Below are positions 15,511 through 22,830 of a DNA stretch of 36,354 nt, piece by piece. The DNA is from Solobacterium sp. (GTDB taxonomy: Bacteria; Bacillota_I; Bacilli_A; Erysipelotrichales; Erysipelotrichaceae): assembly GCA_017512555.1 (NCBI GenBank), contig JAFWFE010000004.1, positions 1 to 36,354 on the forward strand, read 5' to 3'. Numbering within the stretch: position 1 is the stretch's first letter; each line of letters starts with the position of its first letter. The notes under the pieces are model-generated. The model was given only the letters and a program-made list of their open reading frames with translations, was not told where the DNA came from and searched no databases. The translations under genes were made by a program, and so were the position numbers.

Positions 15511-16467
15511 ATGAAAAAACTAAGTGTTATTGACATGCATTGCGACACCATGACCGGGCTTTGCCGCTCCGGTGCAGACTTCCGTGACAACGACAAACAT
15601 ATCTCTCTGAAGAAGATGGCAGAGGGCAACTACCTGATGCAGTGCTTCGCAATGTTTGTGTATCTCGGGGCTACAGATCATCCGTATGACCAGTGCAATA
15701 CCTACATCGATTACTTTGACAAGATGATGGCAGAGAACAGTGACGTTATCCGTCCGGTAACAACAGTGGAAGAAATCCTGGAGAACCGGGAAAAGGGATT
15801 GATGAGTGCATTGCTGACTCTTGAAGAGGGTGGCGTGATTGAAGGCTCCATCGAGAAACTGGAACACTTCTACAACAGAGGTGCCAGAATGATGACTCTG
15901 ACCTGGAACTTTGATAACGAACTGGCGCATCCCAACTATGTGAAAGAGGGTAAACCGGATACGGAAAGAGGATTGACAGAGAAGGGAATCGAAGTCATCA
16001 ACCGGATGTGGGATCTGGGCATGATCGTAGATATTTCCCACCTCAATGACGCAGGAATCTACGATGTATTCAAGTATGCCAGAAAGCCGATCGTTGCGTC
16101 TCATTCCAATGCCAGAGCAGTCTGCAATGTACCGCGTAATCTTACCGATGATATGATCGTTAAACTTAAGGAAAACGGCGGTATCATGGGTATCAACTAC
16201 TGTCCGGAGTTTATATCGGAGAATACAGAACAGAATCAGATTCCGGATATCATCCGTCATATCCGGCATATCGTTGAGGTAGGCGGCATTGAGACGGTTG
16301 CGTTGGGCAGTGACTTTGACGGTATTAAGACTCCTGTAGGCATGTCTGATGCGACAAAGACCAACGATCTGTATGACGCTCTTGTGGAAGCAGGATTCAG
16401 TGAAGAAGATATTGATAAGATCTTCTACAAGAACTTCCTGAGAGTGCTGAAAGCGAACCAGAACTGA
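15511..16467 (+). CDS. Membrane dipeptidase family protein (peptidase M19)
   Basis: M19 renal-dipeptidase-like zinc enzymes cleave dipeptides, including some with D-residues. The metal motifs are present: HxD in 'VIDMHCDTMTG' at the N-terminus, the bridging Glu in 'ALLTLEEGG', His in 'MIVDISHLN' and 'IVASHSNARAVCNVPRNL', and Asp in 'VALGSDFDGI'. 318 aa is typical of bacterial members. It has no signal peptide and should be cytoplasmic, acting on imported or recycled dipeptides. A TATAAT at 15485-15490 overlapping the upstream stop could give it a promoter of its own. It is convergent with the M20 gene. Confidence 0.93.
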   Translation: MKKLSVIDMHCDTMTGLCRSGADFRDNDKHISLKKMAEGNYLMQCFAMFVYLGATDHPYDQCNTYIDYFDKMMAENSDVIRPVTTVEEILENREKGLMSALLTLEEGGVIEGSIEKLEHFYNRGARMMTLTWNFDNELAHPNYVKEGKPDTERGLTEKGIEVINRMWDLGMIVDISHLNDAGIYDVFKYARKPIVASHSNARAVCNVPRNLTDDMIVKLKENGGIMGINYCPEFISENTEQNQIPDIIRHIRHIVEVGGIETVALGSDFDGIKTPVGMSDATKTNDLYDALVEAGFSEEDIDKIFYKNFLRVLKANQN

Positions 16468-16472
16468 GTATG

Positions 16473-16500
16473 AAAAACTTCACCGGATGGTGAAGTTTTT
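16473..16500. terminator. Bidirectional terminator between M19 and M20 genes
   Basis: A 12-bp perfect stem AAAAACTTCACC (16473-16484) / GGTGAAGTTTTT (16489-16500) with a GGAT loop. A-runs and T-runs at both ends allow it to act in both directions. Confidence 0.93.
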
Positions 16501-16534
16501 ATTATCTCTATCCTAAGTATCGCAGGAATAAGAC

Positions 16535-17977
16535 TTATTTGTTCTTCCGTATCAATGTCTTGTAGTAATCCACAGCACCGGGAAGACTGGTCGTTTCCAG
16601 GCACTCGTTCAGACCGTGCATGCCTTTCATCTGTTCTGGCCCATAGACGACAGGGGAGAATCTTATACATGCGTCACAGATCTTCTGATAATGTCTGGCA
16701 TCTGTTCCGCCGGTCATGACATAGGGAATCACCGGCAATCCCGGGAATACTTCTCCGATAACATCACGGACCAGATCAAAGGCTTCACTGTGGCTGTCTA
16801 CCGGTGTGCAAGAAGAATACGCATCCAGTTCCTTTACTTCCAGATCGTATTTTGCGGCCAGGGTCTTGATCAGATCGTTGCTTTCACGCATATCCTGATG
16901 AGGGATGTAGCGCAGGTTCAGAGTCAGGGTCGCTTCCTGCGGCAGGACGTTTGCGCCTTCAGATCCCGACTGCATGGTCGGAGCGATCGTTGTACGCAGT
17001 AAGGCGGCTGCCTGCGGTGAAATCGAAGGCATGAGTTTTGTCAGTAACGGTTTGAACAACCACAGGTTTTCAAAGAGTAATCTCATGTAGAAAGGACCGT
17101 ACGGAGCCATCTGTGAGAACATCTCGGTTGCCTGTGTATTGAACTCTGACTTCATCGGATTATGTTTATCAAGATCACTGACAAATCTTCCAAGCCGGAC
17201 AATCGGTGAATTCTTCGGCGGATAACTGGAATGTCCTCCGGAAGATTTTGCGGAAACCAGCAGGTTTCCCTGACCTTTCTCCAGGACACCGATCATCGCG
17301 TAGTTTCCCTTGAATCCGGCCATTGGCTCAGTTACGATCGAACCACCTTCATCATTGACGATAAACGGTTTTACACCGCGTTTCTCCAGTTCTTCCACAG
17401 TCCATACAGCACCGGGACCGGCGACTTCTTCGGTATTCGCAGATGCCAGATATACGTCTTGTTCGGGGACATATCCTTCTGCCAGCAGTTCTTCCACCGC
17501 CTGCATGAATGACATCACGGAGCACTTTGTGTCAGCACTGCCGCGGCCCCAGACCTTTCCTTCCGCGATATCTCCTGAGTAGGGATCATGTTTCCATTCC
17601 CCTTCCGCAGGAACAACATCCTGGTGTCCCATCAGGACCAGCGGCTTATCATGGTTCCTGCCTTCCCAGCGGTAGAGCAGGCTGCCCTCAATCTCTGTCT
17701 TCTCCAGTTTCTGATGAAGCAGGGGAAAGAGTTCTTCTAAGAGTTTATGGAAACCCAGGAATTTCTCTCTCTGGATCTCTCCTTTGCGGGATTCGGTTTC
17801 ATATTGAACCATGGCTGAGAGTTTCTCCGCATAGATCTTCTCTCTGTCCGGTTCACTCTTCGGCATCCATGGGGAAGTCTTTACCGGTGTGGTTAATGTC
17901 TTGACCAGGGCAATCAGCACCAGTACCAGGATGACGGCAATCACTGCCAGCAGAACGTATAGGATAGTCTTAAACAT
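16535..17977 (-). CDS. Membrane-anchored M20 family metallopeptidase
   Basis: An M20 (carboxypeptidase Ss1/PM20D1-like) dinuclear zinc peptidase. Residues about 4-27 form one hydrophobic membrane segment, so the catalytic domain is tethered, most likely on the outer face. Motifs: 'VLMGHQDVVPA' (first metal His and Asp), 'VWGRGSADTKC' (bridging Asp), 'SANTEEVAGPGA' (catalytic Glu pair), 'PFIVNDEGG', 'GGHSSYPPKNSP' (dimer-domain His) and the C-terminal metal His in 'MKGMHGLNE'. 480 aa is normal. An AGGAGG site precedes ATG 17977. It is the last gene of a leftward operon with two membrane proteins and overlaps the preceding one by 8 nt, implying translational coupling. Confidence 0.9.
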   Translation of the reverse strand: MFKTILYVLLAVIAVILVLVLIALVKTLTTPVKTSPWMPKSEPDREKIYAEKLSAMVQYETESRKGEIQREKFLGFHKLLEELFPLLHQKLEKTEIEGSLLYRWEGRNHDKPLVLMGHQDVVPAEGEWKHDPYSGDIAEGKVWGRGSADTKCSVMSFMQAVEELLAEGYVPEQDVYLASANTEEVAGPGAVWTVEELEKRGVKPFIVNDEGGSIVTEPMAGFKGNYAMIGVLEKGQGNLLVSAKSSGGHSSYPPKNSPIVRLGRFVSDLDKHNPMKSEFNTQATEMFSQMAPYGPFYMRLLFENLWLFKPLLTKLMPSISPQAAALLRTTIAPTMQSGSEGANVLPQEATLTLNLRYIPHQDMRESNDLIKTLAAKYDLEVKELDAYSSCTPVDSHSEAFDLVRDVIGEVFPGLPVIPYVMTGGTDARHYQKICDACIRFSPVVYGPEQMKGMHGLNECLETTSLPGAVDYYKTLIRKNK

Positions 17978-18671
17978 CTGTATTTTCCTCCTTTTTCCTG
18001 AAACTCAGATAGGACAGGATGATTGCCAGCGCACCGCTGGGGATGATCATCATACTGACGGATCCGAGAAGTGAAGGTACCAGGATATATAACAAGATCA
18101 TGAATGTCAGAACGATCAAGGCTACTTTCCGGTTTGTACGATAGTACTTGCAGGCCATTGCCCCGAACAATGCCGGAACAACATTCTCAAACGCCGGCTG
18201 AAGTGCCTCCGACTGCAGAAAGGGCTGAAGCGGGATCATCAGCACCACACCCAGAGCCAGCACCAGGATCGTCACCAGGGACGAGGTAGCGATGGATAAC
18301 GTAGACACGATCTCGTTCTCCGGAGTGCCGCTCTTGACACCGACAATATCACGCGCATTCATCGCGCAGGGAATTTTCATGTTGATCAGGTTGCCGGTAA
18401 TAAATCCCAGGTAACTGCCTCCTGCTCCAAGCATCGGCAGGTAGATCAGGTATTCTACGATACAGCTGATCAGATAGACAATACCGACACCCAGGAATGC
18501 CTTGGCTGCCGCGGATAGATTCGGCATGGCACCTAGATAAGCTCCCATCAGGAAAGGTGCGCCAATCAGGAGAATCAGTACCGCAGAGGTAAAGATACGT
18601 CCCAGACGGTGTGTTTTCTCCAGATACTGCGCGTAGGTTTCACTTTGTAATCTCTCTTTTTCCGTACTCAT
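17970..18671 (-). CDS. Multi-pass membrane protein, partner of DUF5058 protein
   Basis: I do not recognise a named family. The 233-aa protein starts with a charged cytoplasmic segment of about 27 residues and then shows about six hydrophobic segments. Between the pairs lies the polar stretch 'MKIPCAMNARDIVGVKSGTPENEIVS', suggestive of a conserved loop. I chose ATG 18671 because AGGGG sits 8 nt upstream; a GTG at 18680 overlaps that site. It lies 12 nt behind the DUF5058 gene and overlaps the M20 peptidase gene, so all three form one operon. Together the two membrane proteins (about six spans each) look like the halves of a transporter, which is inference from context. Confidence 0.75.
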   Translation of the reverse strand: MSTEKERLQSETYAQYLEKTHRLGRIFTSAVLILLIGAPFLMGAYLGAMPNLSAAAKAFLGVGIVYLISCIVEYLIYLPMLGAGGSYLGFITGNLINMKIPCAMNARDIVGVKSGTPENEIVSTLSIATSSLVTILVLALGVVLMIPLQPFLQSEALQPAFENVVPALFGAMACKYYRTNRKVALIVLTFMILLYILVPSLLGSVSMMIIPSGALAIILSYLSFRKKEENTDV

Positions 18672-18683
18672 CTTACGCACCCC

Positions 18684-19460
18684 TTACATGATCTTCCCGA
18701 AGAAGATTGCCGAAATCATTGCGATCAGCATACTTCCGGCAACAGAGAAGCTGTCCAGCCACTCAGCACCTTTTGTTTCACGGATGCGGATAAATACCCA
18801 CATCGCCGCGGAAGAAACAACCGCCACTGCGAGGGGAAGGGGACTTCCCGTAAAGGTAAAGGAACCATTCCCGGAGATGATTGAAGCCGCGTAACTGGCA
18901 ATATACGCGGATACCAGACCGATAAACATTGCGGTCATTGCGGTATCACCGAAACCGGAGAGATCGATCTTCCCTTTCTTTTTCTTCTTGTCAGTGTTCT
19001 TCGGGGCAGTCAACTTGTTGGAGTAAGCCTTACCGTTGACCGTAACAAATACCATGCCCCACATGATACCGATACTCATCAGAAGCGCGATGGTAACGAA
19101 CGCTTCCGGAGTCATTCCGGCAATGGACAGACCGCCGATTCCGACAGCTTCGGCGGCAGCTTCCGCGACTTGTGTCTCGTAATGCAGAGCTCCGATGACG
19201 GATAACCTCAGCCACGGCCATGGTGTCCCCAGACTTCCGGACAATGCGATCACACCCAGTAAGATCCCTATACTGGGAAGAACCGCGAATGTCGCGCTTG
19301 CCGTAATCACACGCTTCATCTTGCTTTCATCTATGCCGATTGCCTTACCTGCCTTGTACGCTCTGACCGCAAAGATCACACAGATCACCGCAACAAAAGC
19401 GATAATCCCTCCACAGATCAGGTACATGACAGGGCTGTTGAGCCTGCCCAGCAATTCCAT
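18684..19460 (-). CDS. DUF5058 family membrane protein
   Basis: The protein matches my memory of DUF5058: 'LNSPVMYLICGGIIAFVAVICVIF' as first span, then 'RAYKAGKAIGIDESKMKRVITASATFAVLPSIGILLGVIAL' and 'LGTPWPWLRLSVIGALHYE', the most typical stretch. About six spans are visible in 258 aa, with a Lys-rich cytoplasmic loop (KKKKKGK) in the middle. Start at ATG 19460 follows GAGGAGG by about 9 nt; the frame continues upstream to 19505 without a site. The function of the family is not known. As first gene of an operon with a second membrane protein and an anchored M20 peptidase it may be part of an uptake system for peptides or amino-acid conjugates. Confidence 0.82.
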   Translation of the reverse strand: MELLGRLNSPVMYLICGGIIAFVAVICVIFAVRAYKAGKAIGIDESKMKRVITASATFAVLPSIGILLGVIALSGSLGTPWPWLRLSVIGALHYETQVAEAAAEAVGIGGLSIAGMTPEAFVTIALLMSIGIMWGMVFVTVNGKAYSNKLTAPKNTDKKKKKGKIDLSGFGDTAMTAMFIGLVSAYIASYAASIISGNGSFTFTGSPLPLAVAVVSSAAMWVFIRIRETKGAEWLDSFSVAGSMLIAMISAIFFGKIM

Positions 19461-19649
19461 AAGTAATGACCTCCTCTCATCCGGTATAAGTCCCGGATAT
19501 GTCATGAATTATGATTTACAGAATCTACATCATCAAACATAATAATAGCACCATTTACGCATACCATTTCTTCTGTTTTGACTGTGGATGACTTAATCGC
19601 ACAAAGAACAAAACATTTTATCAAATCCATGAAATTCTATATTTCTCAA
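19461..19649. other. Divergent intergenic region between DUF5058 operon and M28 gene
   Basis: No gene is seen. Close to the leftward start a hairpin (ATCCGG 19479-19484 / CCGGAT 19493-19498) would form in the 5' leader just ahead of the DUF5058 ribosome binding site. The rest is AT-rich and presumably holds the leftward promoter, but I cannot place it confidently. Confidence 0.4.
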
Positions 19650-19686
19650 TTGTAGTCACAGTGAAAACGATGTAAAATAATTACAT
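19650..19686 (+). promoter_or_regulatory. M28 peptidase promoter with overlapping palindrome
   Basis: TTGTAG (19650-19655), 17-nt spacer, TAAAAT (19673-19678). ATGTAA-AATAA-TTACAT (19670-19686) is a perfect 6-bp inverted repeat that covers the -10, so a bound regulator would repress. I do not recognise the site; it is not the CodY consensus. Confidence 0.6.
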
Positions 19687-19712
19687 TCTATGAAAAAAGG
19701 AGTCAAAGAATC

Positions 19713-20948
19713 ATGAAAACTGCTTACGAATTACTCAAGGAAATCGGTTTTGTCCGTGTCAGTACGACTCCGGAAGAACTGAAAGCCGCCGAGATCATCA
19801 AAGCCTCGGTTGAAGCTCTGGGTCTGAAAGCGAAGATTGAAACCTTCCCGACCCAGTGGGCGGAGATCCAGGAAGTCAGCTTTGAGGTCACCAAACCATA
19901 TCAGAAGAAATACAATGCGACAGCATATCAATGCGGTGCTGACTGTGACGGATTAGTCGCTCCTCTGCTGTACTTCGAAGACGATACAGATGTAATGAAG
20001 AAACAAGCAAAGGGTAAATTCCTGCTGGTAAACGGAACTGCAGGACATGCCGGATACAAGAAGTTTGCCAAGACCGGATGTGTTGGTTTCATCACCTTCA
20101 ACGGCAATATTGACTACACCGAAAAAGTTGATCTGGATCAGAAGGAATTCCGTCCGCCTTTGCATGAATACGGAGATATGCCCGGCATTAACCTGAAAGT
20201 AGAAGATGCCATGGAAATGGTCAATCTGCAGGCTTCCGAAGTAAAAGTAACGATCAAACAGGAACGCAGCACAGCCGATTCCTACAATGTCATCTGTGAA
20301 ATCCCGGGCTGGGAAGACGATGAAGCAATTGTCTGTTCCGCGCACTTTGATTCCGTCCCGCATTCCAAGGGTTATTGGGATAACGGTACAGGATCTGTCT
20401 GCCTCTATGGTATGGCACAGTATTTCGCTGAACATCAGCCGAGACACACGGTTCGTCTGGTATGGTGCGGTTCGGAAGAGAGAGGATGCTTTGGCTCCGA
20501 AGCTTATTGCAAGATGCATCCTGATGAAGTGGAAAAAACACGTCTCAATGTCAATATCGATATGATTGGTTCCGTACTGGGCAGACGTTTCGCAATGGTT
20601 ACCGGTCCGGAAAGCCTGGTTCACTTCATTGATTACTATGGAAAAGAAATCGGATTCCCGATTCGATGCGGACAGAGAGTCGCTTCTTCTGACTCTACGT
20701 CTTTTGCGGATGTCGGCATTCCGGCAGTTTCCATCGGCAGAGGTGGTAATATGCAGGGTGGTACGATCCACTCCTGTCTGGATGTTCTCGAACATGTCAA
20801 TGAACGCCTGATGAACGAAGATATCGAATTCATTACCGCCTTCACCGCGAAGATGGCCAATGCCTATATCATCCCGGTACCGAGGGAGATCCCGAAGAAC
20901 ATGAAAGAGGATATCGACAAGTTCTACTGCAGAGAACCGAAGAAATAA
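19713..20948 (+). CDS. M28 family zinc peptidase
   Basis: M28 enzymes are aminopeptidases with two zinc ions. The motifs are in order: 'VCSAHFDSVPHSKGYWDNGTGSV' spread over the first ligand (His-x-Asp) and bridging Asp, 'WCGSEERGCFGSEAY' (catalytic and metal Glu), 'NVNIDMIGS' (Asp) and 'GGTIHSCLDVLEHV' (last His). Residues about 55-185 contain a PA-like inserted domain ('GKFLLVNGTAGHAGYKKFAKTGCVGFITF'). 411 aa, no signal peptide or membrane segment, so cytoplasmic processing of imported peptides is likely. The gene is monocistronic with its own promoter and is divergent from the DUF5058-M20 operon. Confidence 0.9.
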   Translation: MKTAYELLKEIGFVRVSTTPEELKAAEIIKASVEALGLKAKIETFPTQWAEIQEVSFEVTKPYQKKYNATAYQCGADCDGLVAPLLYFEDDTDVMKKQAKGKFLLVNGTAGHAGYKKFAKTGCVGFITFNGNIDYTEKVDLDQKEFRPPLHEYGDMPGINLKVEDAMEMVNLQASEVKVTIKQERSTADSYNVICEIPGWEDDEAIVCSAHFDSVPHSKGYWDNGTGSVCLYGMAQYFAEHQPRHTVRLVWCGSEERGCFGSEAYCKMHPDEVEKTRLNVNIDMIGSVLGRRFAMVTGPESLVHFIDYYGKEIGFPIRCGQRVASSDSTSFADVGIPAVSIGRGGNMQGGTIHSCLDVLEHVNERLMNEDIEFITAFTAKMANAYIIPVPREIPKNMKEDIDKFYCREPKK

Positions 20949-20965
20949 ACCATCACCTGATAACG

Positions 20966-20998
20966 AAAAATCTCCCTGCTTCACGCAGAGAGATTTTT
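20966..20998. terminator. Bidirectional terminator between M28 and S10 genes
   Basis: Stem AAAAATCTC (20966-20974) / GAGATTTTT (20990-20998) continues inward as CTGC/GCAG after one mismatch. It lies between two convergent genes and has A and T runs on both sides. Confidence 0.9.
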
Positions 20999-21035
20999 GT
21001 TTGGTTAAGCCGGCGATTATCCCCGTGTGCAGATC

Positions 21036-22484
21036 TTACTTCGTGGGATCGCCGCCCAGCAGGAAGGTACGGATATCGGTGCAGAGTTCATGTACGTTGT
21101 CTTCACCGATATAGATCATATGTCCGGAATTGTATTCTTTCAGGAATACTCTGTCCTTAGGCAGATGGGAATGATCCAGCATATGGTAGAGATAACCGGA
21201 TTCGGTACAGAGATCGAACCAGCCGTTGGCGAAGAATGTGCGCATTCCGAATCTTCTGGTCATCGCGTTGCGCAGCTGTACGCTGGTGGTGCCGAGGGAC
21301 TCATCCTTGTCCCAGTCCATATAGTAACGGGCGCTGGAGACATACGCGCGGTCCAGTTTGACATTCAGGTAGGGCAGGATATCTCCGGTGACAGCCGCAT
21401 GGAAGAACGGATCGTATCTGTCCGCTGTCGCATCATCACGCATGCCTTTTTCTGCTTCGATGACTTCCGGCTCAAGCAGCGGTCTTGTGACACGGCCGTC
21501 ATAGCGGGAAACCGCTTTGCCTTTCTTCTTCAGGACTTCGCTTCTGTAGGTGCTGTCCTGGATCTCAAGATCATTTCTTTCCAGATATTCCGGAGATACA
21601 CCGGTGTAATAACAGACTTTTTCTATAATATATGCTCTTTCCTCATCACTGAGTGCTTCACCCTTGTAAAGGGCAGGGAAGTATTCGGTATCCGCGAATT
21701 TCTTGGCTTCCATCACGAATTCTCTGACGGTCTGGTCTGACGGATGATTATGGTACCAGTGGACACCCGCATAGGTAGGGAAACCCAGTACAGAATCATT
21801 GACCGGCAGGTTCTCACCGAAGTATTTACCGGCAGTCACGGTATTTCCGATCATGACGATTCCGTCAAACGCGAAGCCGTAGGAACGGTTCTTTGTGCCT
21901 GTAGCAGCCATGCCGGCAGCGATGGCGTTTCTTGTGCATCCGTAGCTTTCTCCGATGAGATATTTCGGGGATTTGCCGCGGTTGTATCTTCTCAGCCACC
22001 GGTCGATAAAGACAAGCAGTGCTTCCGCATCCTGCTGTATGCCAAGGAAGTTCTTGCCTTCTTCGGGATCCAGCAACAGACCGTAGCCGGTACCGACAGG
22101 ATCTACCAGAACGAGATCTGCGATATCGATCAGACAGTCCGGATTATCTATAACTTCATACGGAGCGATGGAAGTGATACGATCTGTCTCCTCATACTTC
22201 AGCCTGCGGGTGCCCAGGAAACCGGCATGGACATACATACAGGCGCTGCCGGGACCTCCGTTATAGGCAAACACTACCGGGCGGTCTGTCGGATCTTCCA
22301 CATCACTGCGGAAGTAGGAATACGAGAAGATCGAAGCGATTGCTTTCCCCTGATCGTTGTAGAATACAGTGTCTTCACTCACGGTGTGATAGGGAATCTC
22401 CTGACCGTTTAATGTAATTGTGTGATTGGACTCGAAGTGTGCCGGCTTGAAATCATCCGGCTTAAAGCATTCTGTTCTGTACAT
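21036..22484 (-). CDS. Serine carboxypeptidase-like (S10) alpha/beta hydrolase
   Basis: Serine carboxypeptidase family S10 features are clear: the oxyanion segment NGGPG at residues 75-79, nucleophile S180 in 'YLIGESYGCTR', Asp in 'FFANGWFDLCT' and His in 'NSGHMIYIG' near the end. 482 aa matches bacterial S10 members, which are much less studied than the lysosomal or plant ones. There is no signal peptide, so the enzyme should be cytoplasmic, which is unusual compared with eukaryotic relatives. The start is ATG 22484 behind AAGGAG; 12 further in-frame codons upstream have no site. It runs leftward, convergent with M28, adding another peptidase to the region. Confidence 0.88.
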   Translation of the reverse strand: MYRTECFKPDDFKPAHFESNHTITLNGQEIPYHTVSEDTVFYNDQGKAIASIFSYSYFRSDVEDPTDRPVVFAYNGGPGSACMYVHAGFLGTRRLKYEETDRITSIAPYEVIDNPDCLIDIADLVLVDPVGTGYGLLLDPEEGKNFLGIQQDAEALLVFIDRWLRRYNRGKSPKYLIGESYGCTRNAIAAGMAATGTKNRSYGFAFDGIVMIGNTVTAGKYFGENLPVNDSVLGFPTYAGVHWYHNHPSDQTVREFVMEAKKFADTEYFPALYKGEALSDEERAYIIEKVCYYTGVSPEYLERNDLEIQDSTYRSEVLKKKGKAVSRYDGRVTRPLLEPEVIEAEKGMRDDATADRYDPFFHAAVTGDILPYLNVKLDRAYVSSARYYMDWDKDESLGTTSVQLRNAMTRRFGMRTFFANGWFDLCTESGYLYHMLDHSHLPKDRVFLKEYNSGHMIYIGEDNVHELCTDIRTFLLGGDPTK

Positions 22485-22564
22485 AGAAACTCCTTTCAGG
22501 ATATACACTCTTTTTATCACAACAAGCGCTCATTTACTACAGAAACAAGTATTCCCGGGAAGAA

Positions 22565-22592
22565 TAAAACTCCTCAGGAGTTTCTGAGGAGT
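22565..22592 (-). terminator. Terminator of tRNA-Ser
   Basis: Perfect 9-bp stem (ACTCCTCAG at 22569-22577, CTGAGGAGT at 22584-22592) followed on the minus strand by TTTTATTC. It lies 10 nt behind the tRNA 3' end. Confidence 0.9.
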
Positions 22593-22602
22593 AAATGTTC
22601 TC

Positions 22603-22691
22603 TGGCGGAGAAGGGGGGATTCGAACCCCCGCACGCTCTCACGTCTGCTGGTTTTCGAAACCAGTCCCTTCAGCCGCTTGGGTACTTCTCC
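22603..22691 (-). tRNA. tRNA-Ser (anticodon CGA)
   Basis: An 89-nt class II tRNA on the minus strand, with encoded CCA end. Acceptor GGAGAAG pairs with CTTCTCC, the anticodon stem CTGGT/ACCAG encloses TTCGAAA so the anticodon is CGA (22655-22657), a long variable arm follows, and the T arm is GGGGG-TTCGAAT-CCCCC. The anticodon reads UCG. It stands alone, with its own extended -10 promoter and a terminator. Confidence 0.96.
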
Positions 22692-22702
22692 GTAGCCTAT
22701 GA

Positions 22703-22711
22703 ATTATAGCA
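22703..22711 (-). promoter_or_regulatory. Extended -10 promoter of tRNA-Ser
   Basis: On the minus strand the sequence reads TGCTATAAT, an extended -10, ending 11 nt before the tRNA 5' end. No good -35 is found, which is common when the TGn extension is present. Confidence 0.7.
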
Positions 22712-22750
22712 TAGAAAAAAACCACAATCACTATTATATTAGGATAATTG

Positions 22751-22779
22751 TTGAAGTTCTCGCGGAGAATCGGTATAAT
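22751..22779 (+). promoter_or_regulatory. Promoter of the oligopeptide transporter operon
   Basis: TTGAAG (22751-22756), 17-nt spacer, consensus TATAAT (22774-22779). The predicted start near 22786 leaves a leader of about 45 nt with a short hairpin (TACAC / GTGTA) before GGGAGG and the ATG at 22831. No operator is recognised. Confidence 0.85.
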
Positions 22780-22830
22780 ATATCGTGCTTACACGAAAAA
22801 GTGTATGTTATTTCATATGGGAGGAAAGAA

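Noticed and set aside
19953..20984. 343-aa leftward open frame opposite the M28 gene
   Set aside because: Antisense to a clear peptidase, runs through the terminator, no recognisable domain.
21027..22412. Long rightward open frames opposite the S10 gene
   Set aside because: They oppose a protein with complete S10 motifs and lack ribosome binding sites.
22699..22830. 44-residue N-terminal extension of oppA
   Set aside because: It would cross the promoter and leader; ATG 22831 gives a proper signal peptide behind GGGAGG.
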